In this document: positions 20,124-29,528 of the stretch, piece after piece
Position numbering within the stretch: the first letter of the stretch is position 1
How the letters are laid out: every line of letters starts with the position of its first letter
Translations under genes and position numbers: made by a program
The notes under the pieces: model-generated
What the model saw: only the letters and a program-made list of their open reading frames with translations
Databases searched by the model: none
What the model was told of the DNA's origin: nothing
From: CAWCTB01 sp963798275
GTDB taxonomy: Bacteria; Acidobacteriota; Terriglobia; Terriglobales; Acidobacteriaceae
DNA: 64,000 nt
Assembly: GCA_963798275.1 (NCBI GenBank)
Contig: CAWCTB010000053.1
Coordinates: forward strand, 1-64,000
Direction: 5' to 3'

Positions 20124-20762
20124 ATGCAGACTGAAACTGCAATGAAACAAGTTACGAAAAGTGCTCGGGCCCTGGAGGTCGCTCGCGCCTACTGGGCAAA
20201 CAGCGCCGAAGTCAAAAGCCGTACCGGCGAACGGTGTCTGGGGAACGTGGTGCAGGCGGCTGAGGTGATTGCCGCGAGCTTGCGCGGGGGAGGGAAGTTG
20301 TTGATCTGCGGAAATGGCGGTAGCGCCGCCGATAGTCAACATCTCGCCGGCGAATTCGTCAGCGTGCTCGACCGGCGCTTCCGGCGGCCCGCGCTGGCAG
20401 CCATCGCCCTGACTACCGATACCTCTATCATCACTGCCGTGGCTAACGACTTCGGCTATGGTGGCATCTTTGAGCGTCAGGTTGAGGCGCTGGGCCGGCA
20501 GGGTGACGCCCTGCTGGGCATTAGCACTAGCGGCAATTCAGAATGTGTGGTTCGAGCCATGGAAGTCGCCCGCCGCAAGCAGATCTCGACGATTGCGTTG
20601 ACCGGTGCGACGGGTGGCGAGCTGCTTGCTATTGCAGATATTTCTATCTGTATTCCTAGTGACAGTGTCCAGCACATCCAGGAGATGCATCTGACTGTCG
20701 AGCATTTGATAACGTTGCTGGTGGAGCAGGAACTTTTTGGAGACGGCTCGAATGGCCATTAA
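20124..20762 (+). CDS. gmhA: Sedoheptulose 7-phosphate isomerase (SIS domain)
   Basis: This SIS-fold isomerase makes D-glycero-D-manno-heptose 7-phosphate, the first committed step of heptose synthesis. Visible motifs are 'LLICGNGGSAADSQHLAGEFV' (phosphate-binding and the 'SAADxQH' signature), 'ITAVANDFGYGGIFERQV', 'DALLGISTSGNS' and 'HIQEMHLTVEHLI'. I chose ATG 20124 because 'gagg' precedes it by 6 bases; earlier in-frame starts lack a site. It ends 11 bases inside the next gene, so the two are probably co-translated. Confidence 0.9.
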   Translation: MQTETAMKQVTKSARALEVARAYWANSAEVKSRTGERCLGNVVQAAEVIAASLRGGGKLLICGNGGSAADSQHLAGEFVSVLDRRFRRPALAAIALTTDTSIITAVANDFGYGGIFERQVEALGRQGDALLGISTSGNSECVVRAMEVARRKQISTIALTGATGGELLAIADISICIPSDSVQHIQEMHLTVEHLITLLVEQELFGDGSNGH

Positions 20763-21714
20763 CTGGAGTAAGAAGCGAGTACTGGTAACCGGTGGCGCCG
20801 GCTTCCTGGGGAGCCATGTTGTCGCTAAATTGCGCGCTCTCGGCTGCGACGATCCGTTCGTGGTCCGCAGCCGAGACTACGACCTCACCAGGGAAGATGC
20901 TGTAGAGCGGCTCTATTCCGAGCATCCAGCAGACATCGTGATCCATTTGGCAGGACTGGTCGGCGGTATAGGACCCAATGCGAAATGGCCGGCAGACTAC
21001 TTCTACCAGAACATCATGATGGGTGTGCTGATCCTGCATCATGCATGGAAGAGCGGAGCGGAGAAGTTCGTTTGTGCCGGAGCCGGCTGTGGCTATCCTG
21101 AACATGCTCCTCTCCCCCTGAAGGAAGAGTATTTCTGGAATGGCTTTCCCCAGGAGCCGAGCTTCGCCTACTCGTTGGCCAAGAGAATGCTTCACGTGCA
21201 GTCCCGAGCTTATTGGAAGCAGCACAAGTTCCCGTCGGTGGTGACTATACCGGGCAACATCTATGGCCCATACGACAATTTTGATCTCGAGAATGCGCAC
21301 GTCATCCCGGCGCTGGTGCGCAAGTTTGTCGAAGCTACGGCCGATGGCAATGGGAGTCACGGCAAGGTGGAGGTATGGGGATCCGGCAAACCGACCCGCG
21401 ACTTTGTATATGCTGGCGATGTCGCCGACGGAATGCTGCGCGCCGCCGAGGTCTATGACTCAGCCGAGTTGGTAAACCTGTCTTCCGGACGCGAGCATAG
21501 TATCCGCGAGGTGGTAGAAGCATTGATCGAGGTCACCGGATTCAACGGAGAAGTGGTCTGGCAAACATCCCGCCCCGAGGGCCAGAGCCGCCGTATGTTC
21601 GATATTAGCAAAGCCCAGGAAGAACTTGGCTATCAGGCTAAAACAGACCTTCGCGAAGGATTGAAGACTACCGTCGACTGGTATCGCGCTTATCGGGATA
21701 TAGCGCGTAATTGA
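20752..21714 (+). CDS. GDP-sugar reductase/epimerase of the GDP-fucose synthase-like SDR family
   Basis: The protein has 320 residues and resembles Fcl in overall layout. It has 'VLVTGGAGFLGSHVV', a segment 'GAGCGYPEHAPLPLKEE' at the place of the Fcl 'GSSCIYPK...MKEE', 'YSLAKRMLHVQ' (Tyr-X3-Lys) and 'GNIYGPYDNFDLENAHVIPAL'. The catalytic serine position of the Ser-Tyr-Lys triad is Ala or Gly here. ATG 20752 has 'ggaga' 8 bases upstream and overlaps gmhA. Being coupled to gmhA rather than to gmd/fcl, it may act on GDP-heptose (for example a 4-keto or C3/C5 step); that is inference. Confidence 0.75.
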   Translation: MAINWSKKRVLVTGGAGFLGSHVVAKLRALGCDDPFVVRSRDYDLTREDAVERLYSEHPADIVIHLAGLVGGIGPNAKWPADYFYQNIMMGVLILHHAWKSGAEKFVCAGAGCGYPEHAPLPLKEEYFWNGFPQEPSFAYSLAKRMLHVQSRAYWKQHKFPSVVTIPGNIYGPYDNFDLENAHVIPALVRKFVEATADGNGSHGKVEVWGSGKPTRDFVYAGDVADGMLRAAEVYDSAELVNLSSGREHSIREVVEALIEVTGFNGEVVWQTSRPEGQSRRMFDISKAQEELGYQAKTDLREGLKTTVDWYRAYRDIARN

Positions 21715-21809
21715 TCTCGCTTACCGAGGAGCCGGATCAGTCAAGAGTCCGAGAGCAGTTGTGCGCGCCGCGTTGTTTTGTGGGATGCGCGGTGTAGCTG
21801 GCGGTACTG

Positions 21810-22586
21810 ATGCAAGAAGGTCGAGACGTAACAGCAAAGTCATCGGCAGAGACTTTCGCCTCAGGCGATGGTCACTCCAAAGTGACGCTTGCCCCGGAGA
21901 AGAATGTTCAAGACGGAATGCGGGGTGCTCCGGACGGGCCCGAACTGCAGCGAATCTACAGCGCCCGTTTTGCCGGTAAACTTGATTACCGCGGCGAAGT
22001 CTGGAAGATTCTCGCAAAGTACTTCCGCCCATGGTGCCCCAGCGGCTCAATCGTGCTCGACCTCGGCGCCGGATATTGCGAATTTATCAACAATGTTGAG
22101 GCCAACGTTAAGTATGCCATGGACTTGAATCCGGATGTCCATAGGCGAGCAGCGGCAGATGTCCTCGTCCTGCAGCAAGACTGTTCACACACTTGGCTGC
22201 TGCCTGACAAAAATCTAGATGTCGTCTTCACCAGTAACTTCCTGGAACACTTGCCGAATAAGGCCGCCGTCCTGGCCGTGTTGTCTAATGCACATCGGTG
22301 CCTGAAGCCTGGCGGACGCTTCATTGCTTTGGGGCCGAACATAAAATATATCCGGGGCTCTTACTGGGACTTCTTCGATCACCATGTCGAACTGACCGAG
22401 ACGTCGCTGGCGGAGGCCCTTTCTCATTGCGGATTCGAGATTGAAAAACGGGTGGGTCGGTTTCTACCCTATACGATGTCATTAGGCCGGCAATATCCGT
22501 TGTGGATGTTGCGATTCTATCTAGCTACGCCTTTTGCCTGGCCGATGTTTGGTAAGCAATTCTTGGTGATCGGGAAGAAACACTAG
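21810..22586 (+). CDS. SAM-dependent methyltransferase, class I
   Basis: The protein has 258 residues. Motif I is 'VLDLGAGYCEFINNV', strand 2 ends 'YAMDLNPD', and the post-motif regions are 'LDVVFTSNFLEHLP' and 'AHRCLKPGGRFIALGPN'. An aromatic C-terminal part with 'DFFDHHVELTETSLAEAL' follows. It belongs to the Methyltransf_11/23 group frequent in polysaccharide loci; the target sugar is not identifiable. The ATG at 21810 lies 95 bases after the previous gene. Confidence 0.75.
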   Translation: MQEGRDVTAKSSAETFASGDGHSKVTLAPEKNVQDGMRGAPDGPELQRIYSARFAGKLDYRGEVWKILAKYFRPWCPSGSIVLDLGAGYCEFINNVEANVKYAMDLNPDVHRRAAADVLVLQQDCSHTWLLPDKNLDVVFTSNFLEHLPNKAAVLAVLSNAHRCLKPGGRFIALGPNIKYIRGSYWDFFDHHVELTETSLAEALSHCGFEIEKRVGRFLPYTMSLGRQYPLWMLRFYLATPFAWPMFGKQFLVIGKKH

Positions 22587-22638
22587 GCCGTCGCTTTCCG
22601 GAGAATCGGATCCCTCCTTCTCCGAAGCAAGTATCCTC

Positions 22639-23922
22639 ATGACCAGGAACAGCTTTCTTGCCGGTCCGCGCAGACAGCATTGCCTGCTGATAATAATGGG
22701 CATTGCCGCAGTTGCTCGAATCGCGACCTTGCTCGTGATGCACAACTTCAGCAATCCCGAGATATGGGAATGGGGCGTAATAACACGCAACATGCTGGCC
22801 GGCAAGGGATTCTCCTATCACGAGGTCGGGGCAGCGGTTGTGCCGTCGGCGTATATGCCGCCCGCATATTCCTATTTTCTTCTAGTGATGTTCAGGATAT
22901 TTGGCGACAACAGTACGGCGTATATCCTGACACAGTTTCTTCAGGCGGCGTTTGGCGTCATTCTCGTTTATTTGGTCTACAAAGTGACATTAGTCGGTTG
23001 GGATGAAAGAATGGCGCTGGTAGCCGCGGCGATCACAGCAATATATCCCCCGTTTGTGTATATGCCGGCCGAAATGCATAGCATCAGCTTTTATATTGTG
23101 ATCACGGTCGCGGCAACATATTTCATCTACTTGTATTGCACGCGCGAGCCGCTTTTGCACAACGTAGTATATGCCGCCTTGTTGCTCGGCGTGCTCATGT
23201 ACTTCCGCGCGGAAGCGTTGGCGCTTCCGTTTCTGTTTGCCGCCGTTATAGTCCTGACCAAAAAGGCGAATTGGCGCCGTGCCACGGTGTTGCTGGTTGT
23301 GCCGATGTTTTGCCTAGCACCCTGGATAATCCGCAACTACGGGACATTTGGCAGGCTGATTCCGACCACGACCGCAGGTGGCATTAGCTTGTGGTTTGGC
23401 CATAACTCGCAAGCAACTGGCTCGCAGCGCGAGCCGTGGCCTTCCGGCAGGATTGTGATGCCCGATGCCGCTCTGATGCAGAGATTTGACCGCTTGCCCG
23501 CCGACTCGCAGTATGAGATCCGGATGAGCGACATCTACCGCCAGGAAGCGTTGCGGTTCGCCCGTACTCATCCCGGACGGGAAGTTGTGCTGGCGGGAAA
23601 GAAAATGTTTTACTTCTGGACGATCGATTGGAACCACCCAAAGGCCCGCCATGTTGTGTACTGGTTGCCGACCCTCACGTTTGTTGGCCTGTTTTTTGTC
23701 GGCGCTTTTCGGGAGAGGCGATGTTTGCTCCACAAGCACTTGCTCCTCACCGTCACGATACTCTTCACCAACCTGCTGGCGGTGGTGTTCTTTGTGTTGC
23801 CCCGCTATAGGCTGGCGGTCGAACCGCTTATGGTCCCGTTCGCCGCTGCTGCTTTCCTATGGGCCCGGGAAAAGTGGACGGCCAGAGTCGAGGATAGAGA
23901 ATTGTCCCGGCATGCGGCATAA
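22639..23922 (+). CDS. Membrane glycosyltransferase, GT39/ArnT-like
   Basis: The protein has 427 residues with about nine hydrophobic helices. Near the N-terminus, 'NPEIWEWGVITRNMLAGKGFSY' and 'YMPPAYSYFLLVMF' match the loop and 'PP.y' patterns of dolichyl- or undecaprenyl-phosphate-sugar-dependent GT39/PMT-type transferases. A large periplasmic segment (about 255-330) follows. Such enzymes add a sugar from a lipid carrier on the outer face of the inner membrane, so it could decorate the repeat unit after flipping. Assignment is at fold level only. Confidence 0.68.
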   Translation: MTRNSFLAGPRRQHCLLIIMGIAAVARIATLLVMHNFSNPEIWEWGVITRNMLAGKGFSYHEVGAAVVPSAYMPPAYSYFLLVMFRIFGDNSTAYILTQFLQAAFGVILVYLVYKVTLVGWDERMALVAAAITAIYPPFVYMPAEMHSISFYIVITVAATYFIYLYCTREPLLHNVVYAALLLGVLMYFRAEALALPFLFAAVIVLTKKANWRRATVLLVVPMFCLAPWIIRNYGTFGRLIPTTTAGGISLWFGHNSQATGSQREPWPSGRIVMPDAALMQRFDRLPADSQYEIRMSDIYRQEALRFARTHPGREVVLAGKKMFYFWTIDWNHPKARHVVYWLPTLTFVGLFFVGAFRERRCLLHKHLLLTVTILFTNLLAVVFFVLPRYRLAVEPLMVPFAAAAFLWAREKWTARVEDRELSRHAA

Positions 23923-24005
23923 CCGTCCACCCTGCGACCGTTGGTGGATGAGATCGACTTTAGTCAATCCATACCGTGTTGTGAGGTGAACTAAGTGGGG
24001 GCTGC

Positions 24006-25250
24006 TTGGAACAAGATAGCACTATGAGCATGGTTATCGTCGGCGGGGCGGGGCATGTTGGGCTTCCGCTGGGAATCGTATTTGCAGACCGTGGATTGCC
24101 CGTAACCCTGCTGGATGTCGATCAGGTGAAAGTGGGAATGATCAATGCGGGGAAAATGCCCTTTCGCGAGAACGATGCTGAGCCTGTCCTTCGGCGAGTT
24201 CTCGGCCGTACATTGCGTGCGACCAGCGATCCCGGATGCTTGAGGAGCGCAACAATTGTCATCACGATAGTGGGCACTCCTGTCGATCCCCATCTCAATC
24301 CGACCATCCACGAACTATATAAGAACCTCGACGGACTGCTGACCTATCTGCAGGATGGCACCCTGCTCGTGCTTCGCAGTACGGTTAGCCCCGGTGTGAC
24401 CAAACTCGTGCAGCAGCGAATCAAGTCCCTGGGCCGCGACATCGATATTGCCTTTTGTCCGGAACGCATTGCCGAAGGCAACGGTATGGAGGAGCTGGTG
24501 CGCCTTCCCCAGATCGTTGCTGCGTTTGAACCAAGGGCCCTGGATCGTGCCCGGGAGCTATTCCGCATCATGACTCCCACCATCATTGAGCTGGACCCAC
24601 TCGAAGCGGAGCTCGCCAAACTCTTCACCAATAGCTGGCGGTATCTTAATTTTGCGGTATCTAACCAGTTCTATATGCTGGCCACCAGCTACGGCCTGGA
24701 TTTCTACCGCATTCACGATGCCGTCACCCGGGAATACCCCCGCATGCGCAGCTTTGCACGTGCTGGGTTTGCGGCTGGCCCCTGCCTGCTGAAAGATACG
24801 TTGCAACTAGCGTCGTTTGCCAGCAACAACTTTTTTCTCGGTCATGCCGCCATGCTCATCAATGAGGGCTTGCCGAATTTTATGGTGTCTCAACTCCGCT
24901 CCCAAGATCTGTCCGACAAGACGGTGGGCATCCTGGGTATGGCCTTCAAGGGCGAGTCTGACGACATACGCGACAGCTTGTCTTATAAACTAAAGAAATT
25001 ACTGACTGTCGAAGCGAAAGAAGTCTTGTGCTCTGATCCGTTTGTCGATGATCCGAGACTGGTGCCACAGGACGAGCTGTTACGACGTGCCGATATCGTA
25101 ATCATTGGCGCTCCTCATGCAGCCTATCGGCGCCTGGCGATTGCGCAAGGGAAGAAGGTCATTGATATATGGAATCACTGGGACGGGGCGCGTGAGCATA
25201 CTGATGCGCCTAAGGCTGTCGCGTCGGCCGAGGCAGGAGTCCACGGATGA
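24006..25250 (+). CDS. UDP-sugar dehydrogenase (UDP-glucose / UDP-ManNAc 6-dehydrogenase family)
   Basis: This NAD-dependent enzyme oxidises C6 of an NDP-sugar to the uronic acid. The Rossmann motif is 'IVGGAGHVGLPLGIVF' and the central domain has 'ELAKLFTNSWRYLNFAVSNQF'. The catalytic cysteine is in 'AAGPCLLKDT'. The C-terminal domain has 'VGILGMAFKGESDDIRDS' and 'CSDPFVDDP'. The order and 'GPxxLKDT' form fit the WecC-like branch. With wecB at 31769, UDP-ManNAcA is a plausible product. The TTG start at 24006 has 'ggggg' close upstream; ATG 24024 is an alternative. Its stop overlaps the next start by four bases. Confidence 0.85.
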   Translation: MEQDSTMSMVIVGGAGHVGLPLGIVFADRGLPVTLLDVDQVKVGMINAGKMPFRENDAEPVLRRVLGRTLRATSDPGCLRSATIVITIVGTPVDPHLNPTIHELYKNLDGLLTYLQDGTLLVLRSTVSPGVTKLVQQRIKSLGRDIDIAFCPERIAEGNGMEELVRLPQIVAAFEPRALDRARELFRIMTPTIIELDPLEAELAKLFTNSWRYLNFAVSNQFYMLATSYGLDFYRIHDAVTREYPRMRSFARAGFAAGPCLLKDTLQLASFASNNFFLGHAAMLINEGLPNFMVSQLRSQDLSDKTVGILGMAFKGESDDIRDSLSYKLKKLLTVEAKEVLCSDPFVDDPRLVPQDELLRRADIVIIGAPHAAYRRLAIAQGKKVIDIWNHWDGAREHTDAPKAVASAEAGVHG

Positions 25251-26269
25251 AAATTCTGGTAACTGGCTCCTCCGGCTTTATCTGCGGATACTTAATTGAG
25301 GAGTTGCTGCACGCCGGCCACACGGTCGTAGGGGTTGATAACTTCAGCAAGTACGGGCCAGTAAAAAAGTCCTATGACGGACATCCGCAATACATTTTCG
25401 TCGAGGGCGATTGCAAGAATACGGAATTGTTGAAAGAGCTGCTGGGCGACTGCGACCAGCTCGTCGCGGCTGCTGCCATGATTGGTGGAATCAGTTATTT
25501 TCACGAATATGCCTACGACCTGCTGGCGGAGAACGAGCGCATCACGGCTGCAACATTTGACGCCGCGCTTTATGCTCATAACAATAAACAACTTCAAAAA
25601 ATCACGGTACTATCATCCAGCATGGTGTTTGAAAGCACGACACAGTATCCTACTCCCGAAGCCGCTGCGCGTACCTCTCCTCCACCGCGGTCGACGTACG
25701 GTTTTCAGAAACTCGCCACGGAATATTTTGCCCAGGGCGCGTGGGAGCAGTACCAACTGCCCTTTACCATTGCCCGGCCGTTTAACTGCGTGGGGATAGG
25801 CGAACGGCGAGCTTTGCATGATCGCGATATCTACAGCGGCAATGTGAGGCTGGCCATGTCGCATGTGGTCCCTGATCTGGTTCAGAAGGTGCTCAAAGGG
25901 CAGGACCCGCTCCATATACTGGGCTCCGGGGAGCAGGTTCGCCACTACACCTACGGTGGCGATCTGGCGAAGGGTATTCGGGCATGTATGGAGCACCCGG
26001 CTGCGATTAACCAAGACTTCAATCTCTCTACCCCCACGCGGACCACCGTTCTGGAACTGGCCGAGGCAGTCTGGCAAAAGGTTCACAAAGGCAGCAAACC
26101 TTTGCGGACAGTGTCCGATGCCCCCTTTGAATATGATGTCCAGGAGAGGTCGCCTGACACGCAAAAGGCTCGGCAGATGCTGGGCTTTGAGTCCACAACT
26201 TCGCTAGACGCGATTCTTGACGAAGTTATTCCATGGGTCACGGAACAAATCGAGTTGGGCCAAATGTGA
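25247..26269 (+). CDS. NAD-dependent nucleotide-sugar epimerase/decarboxylase-like SDR
   Basis: The protein has 340 residues. It opens 'ILVTGSSGFICGYLIEELL', in which the third glycine of GxxGxxG is Cys. The catalytic region is 'VLSSSMVFES' and 'YGFQKLATEYFAQGA' (Tyr-X3-Lys). 'ARPFNCVGIGE' and 'RHYTYGGDLAKGI' follow the extended-SDR pattern. The start is ATG in an ATGA overlap with the dehydrogenase, so the two are translationally coupled and may act in sequence on a uronic-acid sugar. The precise reaction cannot be read. Confidence 0.78.
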   Translation: MKILVTGSSGFICGYLIEELLHAGHTVVGVDNFSKYGPVKKSYDGHPQYIFVEGDCKNTELLKELLGDCDQLVAAAAMIGGISYFHEYAYDLLAENERITAATFDAALYAHNNKQLQKITVLSSSMVFESTTQYPTPEAAARTSPPPRSTYGFQKLATEYFAQGAWEQYQLPFTIARPFNCVGIGERRALHDRDIYSGNVRLAMSHVVPDLVQKVLKGQDPLHILGSGEQVRHYTYGGDLAKGIRACMEHPAAINQDFNLSTPTRTTVLELAEAVWQKVHKGSKPLRTVSDAPFEYDVQERSPDTQKARQMLGFESTTSLDAILDEVIPWVTEQIELGQM

Positions 26270-26286
26270 AGGACAGAACTCGGAAG

Positions 26287-27087
26287 ATGCCAGATATCTC
26301 TTCGATCCAGCGCCCTGCCAGGAGGAAACCAGCGATCGCATGCACCCTCACGATTGTGGTCCCGGTATTCAACGAAGCCGCCAATTTTCCGCGCCTCTGG
26401 GGCGCGATAACCCAAAGCATCCAAGGGGAATTTGACGCGTTAGTCGTGTACGACTTCGATGCCGACAATACCGTTCCTGCCGTCCAGGAGTTAATCAACG
26501 CTGGAGAGCATCGGCTGCGGCTCGTCAAGAATAATGTCGGGAAGGGCGTCGTTGGCGCCATCTGCACGGGTTTTGAGCAGGTCCACGATGGTCCCGTACT
26601 GGTGGTCATGGCGGACTTGTCGGATGATTTGACTGTTGTGGGCGAGATGCTGGAACTATACCACCAGGGATACGACGTAGTCGCCGGAAGCCGATATATG
26701 CCGGGCGGCCGCATCGAGGGGGGACCTTTCGTGAAGAAGACTCTCTCTCGCATGGCGGGAGTGAGCCTTCACTATCTGCGTGGTATGCCAACCCATGACG
26801 CCACCAACGCATTCAAGCTCTATGACGCTGCAATGCTGCGGGGAATGCGAATCGAAAGCAAGTGGGGCTTCGAACTGAATCTGGAGTTGACCGTGAAGGC
26901 CTTTCTCACAGGCCATCGCATTGCTGAGATTCCTTGTGTGTGGAAAGACCGCGTGGCAGGGAAATCAAGATTTCGCCTATGGCGCTGGCTGCCTCATTAT
27001 TTGCGCTGGTACTGCTTTGCTTTCCGGCCAGCGCGACAGCCGGCTGTACCCTTAACCATTTCATCCCGGCCCGAGGTGGAGAAGTAA
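26287..27087 (+). CDS. Family 2 glycosyltransferase (dolichol-phosphate mannosyltransferase-like)
   Basis: The GT-A domain opens 'LTIVVPVFNEAANFPRLW', with 'VYDFDADNTVPAV' in place of the usual 'DDgS.D' and 'LVVMADLSDDLTVVGEML' as the DXD-like centre. It then has 'VAGSRYMPGGRIEGG' and 'GFELNLELTVKAF', which are typical of DPM1/GtrB-like transferases that make lipid-phosphate sugars. There are no C-terminal membrane helices, so it is probably a peripheral membrane protein. It could supply the lipid-linked donor for the GT39-like enzyme. An upstream in-frame GTG/ATG at 26233 overlaps the previous gene; I prefer ATG 26287. Confidence 0.8.
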   Translation: MPDISSIQRPARRKPAIACTLTIVVPVFNEAANFPRLWGAITQSIQGEFDALVVYDFDADNTVPAVQELINAGEHRLRLVKNNVGKGVVGAICTGFEQVHDGPVLVVMADLSDDLTVVGEMLELYHQGYDVVAGSRYMPGGRIEGGPFVKKTLSRMAGVSLHYLRGMPTHDATNAFKLYDAAMLRGMRIESKWGFELNLELTVKAFLTGHRIAEIPCVWKDRVAGKSRFRLWRWLPHYLRWYCFAFRPARQPAVPLTISSRPEVEK

Positions 27088-27179
27088 CTCCGGCAAACGA
27101 CAGTGAGCCCGCACGCAGAGAAATAAGTTCGTGAAAACGGAGTAGCCCGCTGGAGTGGCGACGGACTCGAAGTGGCAGG

Positions 27180-28737
27180 ATGGCTAATCAGGTGGCTTTG
27201 CTAGTACAGGTCGAGAGCGCCGAGACGGAAAATCACCTCCGCCGGTTCTTGCATGGATCTGGCTTCGCGGCGGCGGGCGTTGTAATTGGCGGCATCCTCA
27301 CCCTGCTTACCGGCGTCGTGTTTGCCAGGTGGCTGAAGCCGGAGGCCTTTGGGAGCTATTCCCTCGCGCTGGTGGCTATCACGCTCGTGGGTGGGCTTGG
27401 GGCGGCGGGGATGGACACTGCGGTTGCGCGTTTTGTATCGTTCTACTCAGGCACTGGCGCACGGCAGCTCATTGTTCCTGTTATTCGCTTCGGACTGAGA
27501 TGGGCCGCGGTGACGTCGATCGCGTTGGCCTTGTTGTTTTATGGTTTGCTCAACTTTTTCGGCGTACTTCCTGTCAAACTGGGTGTGCTCCGTCCGATAG
27601 CCCTTTATATTAGCCTCGCTATACCGTTTCTAGCCGTGCTACTGGTAGTGCAGCAGGCTATCCTCGGTCTCGGCGGCATAAAGACGCGAATCCTCATGGA
27701 GAAGATCGCGCTGCCCTTCTTCCGGTTGCTCCTCCCCTTCGGACTGGTACTCGTTCTGCATGACCGTCTGTCGTCGGCGGTCGCAGGCGGGCTACTGGCT
27801 TTGGTTCTTCTGGCCGTCATCGGGTCGTTAGCTCTAAGGAATTTCACGGTCGATTTGCCCCCGCCGGAGAGACCGGCGAAACAGGATCGGCGAGACTGGT
27901 CAGGCTATGCTTTGCCCTTTGCATTTCAATCCGTGCAGAATGTTGTCTCTTCCGGCCTCGGTCTGGACATTTTTCTCGTCGGGCTGTTAGCTTCCGTAAG
28001 CGCTTCCGGTATCTATGCCGCGGCGTTCCGGTTCGCCCCCTTGTTGACACTGGTGCGAGTTGCCATGGACTACGCCTTCGGTCCTAGGGTGTCCACTCTA
28101 TTTGGACGGTCTGATCTGGCAGCGATTGATGAGCTTTACAAAGCTTCGTCCACCATGGGGTTGGCCTTTACTCTGCCCTTCGCCATCATTTTGATCGTCT
28201 TCGGCCGCCTTCTCATGACTACTTTTTTTGGTGCTCCCTACGCTGATGGCGCTACGGCCCTTTCCTGGCTCGTGTTCGGTTTCGTCGCCGACAGCGCCAC
28301 TGGGTGCAATACCACGTTGCTGGCGATGATCGGCAAATCACGACTTGTATTCTTCAATGGTCTGGTGGGTGGACTGGTCACACTCTGCTGCTGCGTTCTT
28401 CTGATTCCGCATTTTGGGATTGGCGGCGCGGCGTTTTCGGTGGCATTTGCGCGCTTCTGTGTAAATGGTCTTGCCACTACGGAACTCTGGAAGTTGCAGC
28501 ATCTTCAGCCCTTCACGCGAACCGTCTGGAAACTCGCTTTGCCGGCATTAGTCACCGCAGTCGTTGGAGTGGCCTGGAAAAGCCGCTTCGACGCGATGTC
28601 TGCAAATATCTTTATGTTAGGCTTTCTCGATCGCTGCTTATTGTTGGTTTATGTGCTTGCTCTTCGTTTAGTGGTGTCGCGTGGCCTAAGTGGTCTTAGT
28701 AAGACGGCCCTCAAAACAGACTTCGGCAGGAACCATG
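27180..28737 (+). CDS. Wzx-type polysaccharide flippase
   Basis: This is a multispanning membrane protein of the MATE/polysaccharide-transporter superfamily. About 14 helices are visible, starting 'FLHGSGFAAAGVVIGGILTLLTG' and 'FARWLKPEAFGSYSLALVAI'. 'LDIFLVGLLASVSASGIYAAAFRFA' in the middle is a typical Wzx segment. It moves lipid-linked repeat units across the inner membrane. The open frame runs on to 29489 into a methyltransferase. I end it here because a new ribosome site and ATG (28735) begin a separate frame with coding character, and residues after 'KTDFGRN' in the flippase frame are not protein-like until about 28865. The true stop has probably been lost through a single-base change. 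Confidence 0.8.
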
Positions 28738-29489
28738 CTCAGCAGAGTCGTATTCCTGGCGTCGGATTTCGTTCTCAAGGTTGGCACTCGTCTCATTCGT
28801 GGGTCGACCGGACTGATGCGAGTGGTTTCGCGACGACATCTCCGCGGAGTGCGACTGCCACAAGGGTATGGATCGATGTTGGCGCGCATCGCGGCGAAAC
28901 CACCTTTGACCATGCTCGCAAGCATCCAGACCTTCTGATTTATGCATTTGAGCCGGATGTATCTGTGGCGTCACATCGCTACTCTGTCTTAAGTAACTTC
29001 CTTGTATTACCTATGGCGGTTTCTGAGGTCGACGGCTTTCGCCAGTTTCATATCAATTCGAACGACCGTACCAGTTCGCTACTGCCTCTCGACGAGACTG
29101 CCCGGAAGGCGTGGCAAGGCACTGAAGGTCTACGGACGGTGCGAAGGGCGATTGTACCTACCGTCCGGCTCGATACATTCATGGACGCCCTCGGGATTCG
29201 CTCGGTCGAATATCTCAAGATTGATGCTCAAGGCCACGATTTGGAGGTCGTCCGTTCTCTCGGGCGGCGAATCAAGGACGTAGCGAAGATCAGGCTGGAG
29301 GCTTACGCCGCCGACAGCCCTCTGTACGCAGGTGCTCATAATAGAGTAGCCGAGGTTGTTGAGTTCATGGCAAGCCGGGGTTTTGAGCTGGTCGAGGATT
29401 ATCCCGAGAGCTTAGGACAAGAGCGCAATCTTGTGTTTCTCCCATCTAAGAGCACCGCTGCTCAGGGGATTGCAGTTGGGCCGCGCTAG
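28735..29489 (+). pseudogene. FkbM family methyltransferase with one frame change
   Basis: An 'aggaacc' site precedes ATG 28735, which encodes 'MLSRVVFLASDFVLKVG...HLRGVRLPQG'. The frame then shifts near 28865 to 'VWIDVGAHRGETTFDHARK', the FkbM motif I. After that come 'IYAFEPD', 'LPMAVSE', the 'TSSLLP' segment, 'VPTVRLDTFMDALGI' and 'LKIDAQGHDLEVV', all diagnostic for Methyltransf_21. It would O-methylate a sugar of the polysaccharide. Without the frame change the protein would be about 250 residues, the usual length. Confidence 0.75.
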
Positions 29490-29528
29490 TAGGCCGCAAA
29501 GCCGCTAACGCGGCCCTCTACGGCGAAC

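Noticed and set aside
27180..29489. Apparent fusion of a Wzx flippase to an FkbM methyltransferase in one 769-residue frame
   Set aside because: A separate ribosome site and ATG at 28735 open another frame with convincing FkbM N-terminal sequence, and the linker in the long frame is not protein-like. Two small frame errors explain the fusion better.
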